Assembly (NCBI RefSeq): GCF_000353285.1
Contig: NZ_KB731324.1
Coordinates: 2,994,577-3,058,576 of the forward strand
Source: Leptolyngbya boryana PCC 6306
Lineage (GTDB): Bacteria; Cyanobacteriota; Cyanobacteriia; Leptolyngbyales; Leptolyngbyaceae
DNA: 64,000 bases
Direction of reading: 5' to 3'
Part shown: in pieces, positions 29,734-34,737 of the stretch
Layout: the number at the start of each line of letters is the position of its first letter
Numbering within the stretch: the first letter of the stretch is position 1
Made by a program: the position numbers and the translations under genes
The notes under the pieces: model-generated
Told to the model about the DNA's origin: nothing
The model's database searches: none
Seen by the model: the letters and a program-made list of their open reading frames with translations, nothing else

Positions 29734-29803
29734 ATGGACAGCGAGACTCGAACTCGCACCCAGAGTTTGGAAGACTCTCATGCTACCGTTACACCATATC
29801 CAC
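29734..29803 (-). tRNA. tRNA-Gly (anticodon TCC)
   Basis: Acceptor GTGGATA pairs fully, with wobbles, to TGTCCAT. Loop CTTCCAA gives TCC. A73 and CCA are encoded (29730-29733). The body is very similar to the Trp-anticodon gene at 31922-31991. Confidence 0.85.
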
Positions 29804-29810
29804 AAATGGG

Positions 29811-29883
29811 GCTGATGACAGGAATCGAACCTGCAACTAGCTACTTACAAGGTAGCTGCTCTGCCAAATTGAGCTACATCAGC
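29811..29883 (-). tRNA. tRNA-Thr (anticodon TGT)
   Basis: Acceptor GCTGATG / CATCAGC; stem GCTAC / GTAGC with loop CTTGTAA gives TGT. All arms pair well. Confidence 0.92.
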
Positions 29884-29956
29884 AAGAACTTGAAATACTG
29901 TGTAAAACTTTCTAGACAGTTTTTCTAACGCATTTAAGAACGCTTATAGTATTTTC

Positions 29957-30628
29957 ATGGCTATTAATCCTCCTCCAAAAACATGCCTACACTGCGGGCA
30001 ACTCTTTCATAGGCGCGAAAATGAGCGTCTTTCTGACTTCAAAAAGAAGAAGTTTTGCGATCGCTCTTGCTCTGCGTCGTACAACGGTAGGATGTTTCCC
30101 AGAAAAATTACAATTTCACCAACAGGGGGTATTCTTCCCTGTCAACGATGTTCTGCACCTATTCAGCTTAAGCGAGCAGCAAGAGGTGGGTACTACAAGA
30201 GAAAGTACTGCGATTCATGTTTGAAACGTTCTCTATCCGAACATGGCACAACAGTTATTGCCAAGAATACTAAAGAGTACCAGGCTAAGAGAATCAATGT
30301 TCTATCTTTAACAAAAGCAGAATTGTTTAGTAGAAGAAAGAACTGGCAATCAGCTAGAACTAGCATTAGAAATCATGCCTCAAGAATCTATCTTGCTAGT
30401 GGTGGTCGAAAACAATGTGCTATTTGCGGGTATAGCTTGCATATAGAAATCTGCCATAGAAAGCCTGTTAGTCAATTTTCAGATCATGCTCTTATCTCCG
30501 AAATTAATGCTTTTTCAAATTTGATTGCTCTTTGTCCAAATCATCATTGGGAGCTAGATAATGGATTACTCTTGTTGAAAGAGTTGGACGCGGGGCTGGG
30601 AGTTGCACCCAGTGATCGCAGCGTATGA
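29957..30628 (+). CDS. Zinc-finger / HNH endonuclease-like protein inside the tRNA array
   Basis: 223 residues, antisense to the surrounding tRNA genes. Two CxxC pairs near the N-terminus (Cys10/13 with Cys34/38; Cys62/65 with Cys85/88) look like zinc ribbons. The C-terminal part has CAICG (154-158), ICHRKP (165-170) and ALCPNHHWELDNG (191-203), an HNH-type metal and catalytic site with Cys193, His196 and His197. This fits a free-standing homing-type or mobility-related nuclease, though no target is shown. Its last 40 bp overlap the tRNA-Met gene at 30589-30660. It is more AT-rich than its neighbours, suggesting transfer. Confidence 0.75.
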   Translation: MAINPPPKTCLHCGQLFHRRENERLSDFKKKKFCDRSCSASYNGRMFPRKITISPTGGILPCQRCSAPIQLKRAARGGYYKRKYCDSCLKRSLSEHGTTVIAKNTKEYQAKRINVLSLTKAELFSRRKNWQSARTSIRNHASRIYLASGGRKQCAICGYSLHIEICHRKPVSQFSDHALISEINAFSNLIALCPNHHWELDNGLLLLKELDAGLGVAPSDRSV

Positions 30629-30660
30629 GACTGCCGAGCCACTCCTGCTCTACCCCCGCT
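30589..30660 (-). tRNA. tRNA-Met (anticodon CAT), initiator-like acceptor
   Basis: Position 1 (A) and position 72 (G) do not pair, and positions 2-7 GCGGGG pair with CCCCGC. An unpaired 1:72 is an initiator trait, but the three G-C pairs expected in the initiator anticodon stem are absent (GCAGT / GCTGC). Loop CTCATAC gives CAT. It overlaps the 3' end of the antisense HNH-like gene. Confidence 0.8.
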
Positions 30661-30662
30661 AT

Positions 30663-30736
30663 ACCCCCGACTGGACTCGAACCAGCAAGACGCTTATTTT
30701 AAGTAAGCGATGTCTTCCCAATTGCATCACAGGGGC
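30663..30736 (-). tRNA. tRNA with leucine anticodon TAA, short variable arm
   Basis: Stem GCTTA / TAAGC with loop CTTAAAA gives TAA. Acceptor GCCCCTG / CGGGGGT, A73. The length is 74 nt with a variable region of about 5 nt, whereas leucine tRNAs are normally class II. There is no group I intron, unlike the usual cyanobacterial tRNA-Leu(UAA) gene. The D arm is atypical (GATG / CATC). Confidence 0.78.
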
Positions 30737-30748
30737 AGATGGTCTAGT

Positions 30749-30819
30749 GGGCGCTACAGGAATCGAACCTGTCTGAGTCTGATTAAAAGCCAGATGCATC
30801 ACCGCTCTGCCAAACGCCC
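30749..30819 (-). tRNA. tRNA-Lys (anticodon TTT)
   Basis: Acceptor GGGCGTT / AGCGCCC; stem TCTGG / TCAGA with loop CTTTTAA gives TTT. Confidence 0.9.
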
Positions 30820-30823
30820 TGGT

Positions 30824-30897
30824 ACACCGAGCAGGACTCGAACCTGCTAGTAACACGCTCATCAGGCGTGCGCGTAGACCACTTCCGCCTTCGGTGC
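30824..30897 (-). tRNA. tRNA-Ile (anticodon GAT)
   Basis: Acceptor GCACCGA / TCGGTGT; stem CACGC / GCGTG with loop CTGATGA gives GAT. Position 37 is G where isoleucine tRNAs normally have A (modified to t6A). Confidence 0.85.
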
Positions 30898-30904
30898 ATT
30901 TGGT

Positions 30905-30977
30905 ACTCTCGACAGGATTTGAACCTGCATCAACTCCGTCCCTCAAACGGAGGCGTTTACCGTTTCGCCACGAGAGC
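30905..30977 (-). tRNA. tRNA with leucine anticodon GAG, short variable arm
   Basis: Acceptor GCTCTCG / CGAGAGT, then A73 and encoded CCA. D stem GGCG / CGCC; stem TCCGT / ACGGA with loop TTGAGGG gives GAG. It is 73 nt with a 6-nt variable region, so class I rather than class II. Confidence 0.8.
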
Positions 30978-30982
30978 ACAGT

Positions 30983-31054
30983 ACCCCTGGTGGGAGTCGA
31001 ACCCACAAAACCTGGTTTCTAAGACCAGTGCATATTCCGTTCTGCTACAAGGGT
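30983..31054 (-). tRNA. tRNA with leucine anticodon TAG, short variable arm
   Basis: Acceptor ACCCTTG / CAGGGGT, A73. Stem CTGGT / ACCAG with loop CTTAGAA gives TAG. It is 72 nt without a long variable arm. Confidence 0.8.
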
Positions 31055-31058
31055 GAAT

Positions 31059-31135
31059 TGGTCGGGATAGTAAGATTTGAACTTACAACCTTCGACTCCC
31101 AAAGTCGCTGCGCTACCAAATTGCGCCATACCCCG
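31059..31135 (-). tRNA. tRNA-Pro (anticodon TGG)
   Basis: Acceptor CGGGGTA / TATCCCG, A73 and CCA encoded. Loop TTTGGGA gives TGG, with stem CGAC / GTCG. D arm GGCGC / GCGC-type, like ordinary bacterial proline tRNAs. Confidence 0.9.
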
Positions 31136-31143
31136 ATCGTGTT

Positions 31144-31221
31144 TGGTACTCCTGATGAGATTTGAACTCATACATGAACTATTTTTGAGATAGTTGCCTC
31201 TACCAGTTGGGCTACAGGAGC
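31144..31221 (-). tRNA. tRNA with leucine anticodon CAA, short variable arm
   Basis: Acceptor GCTCCTG / CAGGAGT, A73 and CCA encoded. Stem ACTAT / ATAGT with loop CTCAAAA gives CAA. It is about 75 nt without CCA, variable region 6 nt, so class I. Confidence 0.8.
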
Positions 31222-31272
31222 AAAAGACAGGAGGATAGAAGTGCTGACCCAAAAGCATTTCATGCCCCCCGA

Positions 31273-31347
31273 CTGGGAAGGAAGGAATCGAACCTTCAAC
31301 CATCTGTTTCAAAGACAGATCGCTTTACCTAATTTGCGTACTTCCCA
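31273..31347 (-). tRNA. tRNA-Gln (anticodon TTG)
   Basis: Acceptor TGGGAAG / CTTCCCA with the weak U1-A72 pair typical of glutamine tRNAs, and G73. Stem TCTGT / ACAGA with loop CTTTGAA gives TTG. Confidence 0.9.
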
Positions 31348-31387
31348 CTATCGATTTGGATGATCTGAATGATTTGAATAGTGTGGA

Positions 31388-31460
31388 TGCCGAGGTTGGA
31401 TTTGAACCAACATCTCCATGATTCAGAGTCATAGCAACTTTCCAAGTCGTCCACTCGGCA
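31388..31460 (-). tRNA. tRNA-Gln (anticodon CTG)
   Basis: Acceptor TGCCGAG / CTCGGCA with U1-A72. Stem TATGA / TCATG with loop CTCTGAA gives CTG. Confidence 0.87.
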
Positions 31461-31469
31461 TTGATTGGC

Positions 31470-31541
31470 TGCCCTAGTAGGATTTGAACCTACAACCCTC
31501 CGATTAACAATCGAATGCTCTGCCAGTTGAGCTATAGGGCA
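31470..31541 (-). tRNA. tRNA-Asn (anticodon GTT)
   Basis: Acceptor TGCCCTA / TAGGGCA; D arm GCTC / GAGC; stem TTCGA / TCGGA with loop TTGTTAA gives GTT. T arm GTAGG / CCTAC. Confidence 0.92.
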
Positions 31542-31563
31542 ATGTTCCTGAAGATTTCAGGAT

Positions 31564-31635
31564 GGGAATGGCAGGGATCGAACCCGCGTCCTCAGAGCTT
31601 CAACCTGATGCTAAAACCAACTCAGCTACATTCCC
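31564..31635 (-). tRNA. tRNA-Phe (anticodon GAA)
   Basis: Acceptor GGGAATG / CATTCCC; stem TCAGG / TCTGA with loop TTGAAGC gives GAA. T arm GCGGG-TTCGATC-CCTGC. Confidence 0.9.
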
Positions 31636-31648
31636 TTAAAAGTTTGTT

Positions 31649-31734
31649 TGGCGGAGAGAGTGGGAGTCGAACCCACAGAGGGAATTTCCTCGATCGTTTA
31701 GCAAACGACTTGCCTTGCCAATGGCGACCTCTCC
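31649..31734 (-). tRNA. tRNA-Ser (anticodon GCT)
   Basis: Acceptor GGAGAGG / TCTCTCC, G73 and CCA encoded. Stem GTCGT / ACGAT with loop TTGCTAA gives GCT. A long variable hairpin is present, as expected for serine. Confidence 0.93.
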
Positions 31735-31741
31735 ATTTGGT

Positions 31742-31822
31742 GGGTCGAGTTGGATTTGAACCAACGATGCTTGCGCAACCGTTTTACAGACGGCTTCCTT
31801 GATCAGACTTGGATATCGACCC
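31742..31822 (-). tRNA. tRNA-Tyr (anticodon GTA)
   Basis: Acceptor GGGTCGA / TCGACCC; stem GCCGT / ACGGT with loop CTGTAAA gives GTA. The variable arm (TGCGCAAGCA) is long, as is normal for bacterial tyrosine tRNA. Confidence 0.92.
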
Positions 31823-31830
31823 AGATTTGG

Positions 31831-31904
31831 CAGTGCTGACGGGAGTTGAACCCGCAAACGCAACTTTGAAAGAGTTGTGGCTTTACCAATTTGCCTACAG
31901 CACC
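31831..31904 (-). tRNA. tRNA-Glu (anticodon TTC)
   Basis: Acceptor GGTGCTG / CAGCACT, G73. Stem CAACT / AGTTG with loop CTTTCAA gives TTC. Confidence 0.88.
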
Positions 31905-31917
31905 ATGAAATTCGATT

Positions 31918-31991
31918 TGGCGAAGGGACTGAGACTCGAACTCAGATCGTCGGTTTTGGAGACCGAAATGTTACCGTTACACCATCCCAAC
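31918..31991 (-). tRNA. tRNA with tryptophan anticodon CCA on a Gly-like body
   Basis: D stem GTGT / ACAT, stem TCGGT / ACCGA, loop CTCCAAA gives CCA. G73 and CCA are encoded. The acceptor GTTGGGA / TCCCTTC has two U-U mismatches at 2:71 and 3:70. Its D arm (GGTGTAACGGTA) is the same as in the Gly gene at 29734-29803. Confidence 0.78.
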
Positions 31992-31996
31992 GTGTT

Positions 31997-32069
31997 TGGT
32001 CGCAGTGCGGGGAGTTGAACCCCGAATGTCTTGGATATGAATCAAGATCCTGACCGTCAGGACACTGCA
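31997..32069 (-). tRNA. tRNA-Met (anticodon CAT), second copy
   Basis: Acceptor TGCAGTG / CACTGCG, A73 and CCA encoded. The D arm is a small palindrome (TCCTGA-CGG-TCAGGA). The anticodon stem has an A-C mismatch next to loop TTCATAT, giving CAT. It could be elongator Met or, if C34 is modified to lysidine, Ile. Confidence 0.78.
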
Positions 32070-32082
32070 AAACTTTAGAATT

Positions 32083-32157
32083 TGGAGTCCGGGAGGGGAA
32101 TCGAACCCCTGTTGAGCAGATTTGCAGTTTGCCGCCTTCCCACTTGGCTACCCGGAC
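32083..32157 (-). tRNA. tRNA-Cys (anticodon GCA)
   Basis: Acceptor GTCCGGG / CCCGGAC with U73, the cysteine discriminator, and CCA encoded. Loop CTGCAAA gives GCA; the anticodon stem has one A-C mismatch. Confidence 0.9.
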
Positions 32158-32161
32158 AGGC

Positions 32162-32247
32162 GAGGATAACGAGATTTGGCACAAGATTTGAACCTTGCGA
32201 TTTCTGGCTTGATAGTTCAGTGCTTGACTCGGCTGAACTACATCCTC
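32162..32247 (-). tRNA. Degenerate tRNA-like element, identity uncertain
   Basis: It is first in the array by transcription order. The acceptor GAGGATG pairs fully with TATCCTC and a T-loop-like TTCAAAT is present. The T stem is poor, and an extra 11-12 nt separates it from the acceptor. The D region forms an over-long hairpin (AGTTCAG / CTGAACT). The best loop, CTATCAA, would give anticodon ATC (Asp-like), but its stem has only three pairs. Probably a decayed gene. Confidence 0.4.
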
Positions 32248-32563
32248 TGAAGAAGCAGGTAAGATTGCTAGGCTTACCTGCTCTGGATCATATGGGTGAA
32301 CTATTCAGTTTTCATGGTTCAGAAGTTAGTGCAGTCTAAAGTAGTGTTCGCCGTTGCAAAAAGCCTTCACTTTGCACTTTTGAAACGGCTTCGGCTTGTT
32401 TTCGCCGATCCGATGCTGATTGATCTCTGCGTCGATCCCAGCTAAAGTTCCAGGAGTCCGATCGCGGATGTCTTAGAAACAGAATCATTTCGTCGCCTCC
32501 GGTTTGTCTTCTCTTGTGCTACATTAATACTACATTCTGTATTACAGAGTTGTCAAGAGCGTA
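32248..32563. other. Leader region of the tRNA array (316 bp)
   Basis: No gene is seen between the first tRNA-like element and the HNH stop codon. It contains a candidate promoter (32527-32556) that would give a leader of roughly 270 nt before the first tRNA. A GCAGGTAAG / CTTACCTGC inverted pair lies at about 32255-32281. Confidence 0.55.
32527..32556 (-). promoter_or_regulatory. Candidate sigma70 promoter of the tRNA array
   Basis: On the minus strand TTGACA (32551-32556), 18 bp, then TAGTAT (32527-32532). The spacer holds the palindrome CTGTAATACAG (32537-32547), similar to the CTGTAGTATG motif before the HNH gene at 33309-33341. It lies just after the HNH stop and points into the array. 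Confidence 0.65.
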
Positions 32564-33082
32564 CTACAACTTTTTTTCAGATGCCTTCCAGAACTGTTCA
32601 GCAAAGGCAATTGCGGGATGAATCGGGGCTTTCGGCTTGGTTTTAAGCTTCATTCCGAGTTCAGATAAAAAGCGATCGCCTTTTTTAGAATTACAGCCTG
32701 CACAAGCCGTCACAACGTTATCCCAGGTATGAGTTCCACCTCTGGAACGGGGAATCACGTGGTCGATCGTCAACTGCTTCTGAGTTCCGCAATACTGGCA
32801 GGTGTGGCAGTCTCGGCGGAGAACTTCTCGGCGACTGACTGCTGGCACTTTCCAATGCCGTTCTGGATTCGATCCCGTTAAACGGATGTGCTCAGAAACA
32901 TGTAGTACAACATTGGGAGAACGAACTTCCCATTGCCGAGCATCTTCAAAATCGAGGGCTTCGGCCTGTCCAGAAATAATCAGAACAATTGCACGTTTGA
33001 TGTTGATGCGCGCGATCGGTAAATAGTTTTTAGAAAAAACCACGATCGACGCTTGTAATATATGTGGTTCAGTTGCCTGCAT
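32564..33082 (-). CDS. HNH endonuclease
   Basis: 172 residues from the ATG at 33082 (MQATEPHILQAS), chosen because AGGAG lies 10 nt upstream; the frame runs 50 codons further but through a terminator-like hairpin. The N-terminal half carries VVLHVSEHIRL. The HNH core has CQYCG, TIDHVIPRSRGGTHTWDNVV and CAGCNSKKGDR, with both CxxC zinc pairs, the catalytic His in DHV and the Asn in WDNV. Stand-alone HNH proteins of this type are widespread in cyanobacteria and of unknown target. It is transcribed toward the tRNA array. Confidence 0.88.
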   Translation of the reverse strand: MQATEPHILQASIVVFSKNYLPIARINIKRAIVLIISGQAEALDFEDARQWEVRSPNVVLHVSEHIRLTGSNPERHWKVPAVSRREVLRRDCHTCQYCGTQKQLTIDHVIPRSRGGTHTWDNVVTACAGCNSKKGDRFLSELGMKLKTKPKAPIHPAIAFAEQFWKASEKKL

Positions 33083-33097
33083 GACGGTTTCACTCCT

Positions 33098-33134
33098 AAA
33101 AAAGAACCCCGCTCCTGATGTGCCAGAAGCGGGG
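33098..33134 (-). terminator. Intrinsic terminator-like hairpin in the HNH leader (possible attenuator)
   Basis: On the minus strand CCCCGCT (33134-33128) pairs with AGCGGGG (33113-33107), followed by TTCTTTTTT. The U-run ends one base before the ribosome-binding site AGGAG and 16 bp before the start codon. No promoter can fit in between, so HNH transcripts must read through it. Confidence 0.7.
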
Positions 33135-33308
33135 AAAGGGTGGTGAGTAAATGCCCTTACGCTGGAGATAGAATCTCCCGATTTCGCCCGCTTTTTGCAC
33201 CATGATTTTTCAGCCAGTTTTCCGACATGCACGCACTTTCTACACCCGGAACTGGGGCAGATGTGCAGTCACATAAATGGGAAAAGCCGTAAATCATTGC
33301 GATGTAGT

Positions 33309-33341
33309 ATCTGTAGTATGATTTATTTACATACTACAGAT
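33309..33341. promoter_or_regulatory. Perfect 12-bp inverted repeat, operator-like
   Basis: ATCTGTAGTATG (33309-33320) and CATACTACAGAT (33330-33341) with a 9-nt AT-only spacer; a further TGTAGTAT directly precedes it. It could be the binding site of a dimeric regulator of the HNH gene. It also resembles the palindrome in the tRNA-array promoter. Confidence 0.55.
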
Positions 33342-33412
33342 ATATTACAAATTTGTCCAGGCGATTTCGGGAATTTTTTCGTCAATTCAGCTTTGAACGA
33401 TCGTCAATCTCG

Positions 33413-34735
33413 TCAGAAACTCTCTCGATTCAAATTCGACAACCCATGTTGACGACGTAACTCATGCAAGGTGAGATAGTCTGCACCATAAAACGCTTGC
33501 TTTTGCCGTTCGTCCATCTCATTGCAGCCATAAAGATAAGGACGACCTCCTAGAGCACAACATTGTTGTAGTGCCATTTGTAAAACTGGAAGCGTCTTGG
33601 TCAGCAGCATCGGGTTCCAGCGGCTCACCATTGTGTAAAGCCCCACGCTAAAGAGTAATGTTCCTTTCGGTGCTGGAAGAAAAGCAAAATTCGTATGGTC
33701 TGCTGGGCGACGAATCATGAGAATGTAAATTGCTTTGAGTGCTTCAGATAGAGGCTGTTCTCTCATCAAAGGTTCCAGAAATTCCATGAAGCGAACTACG
33801 TTAGCATAGTCAAAGATATAATCTGTCCAAATCTGAAAATGATCTGGGAATGCGGAAAGCCAGACATCTCTGCGCGCTTGTAGCTGAAAGGGAAAATCTT
33901 GCTCACTCTTGACTTGATCTGAATCTTGATACAAAGCAGGGGCAATACAAGAGTCACTAAATTGCTCTTGCTGGCTCATATAACCATACTCAGAAGCAAT
34001 CTCATTCAAAGAGATATAGCCATTGAAATGCTGAATTCCACTGTTCGGGGCAGCTAGCTCTGGTAAAAACTCCAGCATTTCAGAAACGTTATCATGCTGT
34101 CGCTTAACAGTATGTGTAAATTTTGAGAAGGGCTGAGTCTGCATTACGACTTTGTCAATAATGCCAACTTGTCCTAATCCTGCCAAAGCAAAGCGGAACA
34201 GCGTTTCATTCTCGTGCGGAGAACACCAAAGAACCTGTCCATTCGGCTGAATCAAACGCAGGCGACGAACTTGATCGACTTGGAAACCATGCGCGATCGA
34301 ATTCAGCCCCATTCCACCTACTGAAAGCGTTCCACCCACTGACAAATCCAGATAATCAGTCAGAACGGCTGATTGTCTGCCTGCCTGGTTCAAACATTCC
34401 TCAACCGCACGCCAACAGCTTCGCCCCGAAACTTCAACCAAGCCATCTTCTAAGAACTCAACTTCAGCCGATCGACTAAAGTTTTCAAGAAGAATGCCTC
34501 CAGAATTGAGACTCTGCCCATTACATGAATGACCAGCCCCTCGAACTGTTAGCGAAGTTCCAGTCGTCTGAGCCACTTCTAACGCATGAAGAATATCTTT
34601 CTCCTGATGCGCTGTTACTAAAATGCCAGGTTGCTTGCGTCGCAACCCTCCGAAATCAGTTTGATACTGTGCAGGCACAATATCTGTAACTTCGCCCTGT
34701 ATGCCTTGCCGAAGTGAATCTAGAATGTCAGACAT
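33413..34735 (-). CDS. FAD-linked oxidase, cytokinin-dehydrogenase-like
   Basis: 440 residues of the PCMH/BBE-type FAD oxidase superfamily. VRGAGHSCNGQS (64-75) contains His69, the expected covalent FAD attachment site. LTDYLDLSVGGTLSVGGMG and the following FQVDQVRRLRLIQPNG resemble the cytokinin dehydrogenase FAD domain, and the C-terminal half fits its substrate cap. No signal peptide is present. Plant homologues cleave isoprenoid-bearing cytokinins, so an isoprenoid or alkaloid-type substrate is plausible. It is the last gene of a five-gene operon, starting 2 bp after the GMC gene. Confidence 0.8.
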   Translation of the reverse strand: MSDILDSLRQGIQGEVTDIVPAQYQTDFGGLRRKQPGILVTAHQEKDILHALEVAQTTGTSLTVRGAGHSCNGQSLNSGGILLENFSRSAEVEFLEDGLVEVSGRSCWRAVEECLNQAGRQSAVLTDYLDLSVGGTLSVGGMGLNSIAHGFQVDQVRRLRLIQPNGQVLWCSPHENETLFRFALAGLGQVGIIDKVVMQTQPFSKFTHTVKRQHDNVSEMLEFLPELAAPNSGIQHFNGYISLNEIASEYGYMSQQEQFSDSCIAPALYQDSDQVKSEQDFPFQLQARRDVWLSAFPDHFQIWTDYIFDYANVVRFMEFLEPLMREQPLSEALKAIYILMIRRPADHTNFAFLPAPKGTLLFSVGLYTMVSRWNPMLLTKTLPVLQMALQQCCALGGRPYLYGCNEMDERQKQAFYGADYLTLHELRRQHGLSNLNRESF

Positions 34736-34737
34736 AA

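Larger units (their letters stand above)
33083..33412. other. Intergenic region (330 bp) with regulatory structures
   Basis: No gene. It holds the terminator-like hairpin at 33098-33134, a GGAGAT / ATCTCC hairpin at about 33165-33178 and a perfect 12-bp inverted repeat at 33309-33341. The region lies between the oxidase-synthase operon end and the HNH gene, both on the minus strand. Confidence 0.55.

Noticed and set aside
29308-32250. tRNA array plus HNH gene as part of a prophage
   Set aside because: No capsid, tail, terminase, integrase or lysis gene is nearby, and both flanks are ordinary bacterial genes.
30659-32339. Several open frames of 60-115 codons on both strands
   Set aside because: They run through tRNA genes, contain repeated NPVEST/SNPA-like stretches that come from tRNA sequence, and lack coding character.
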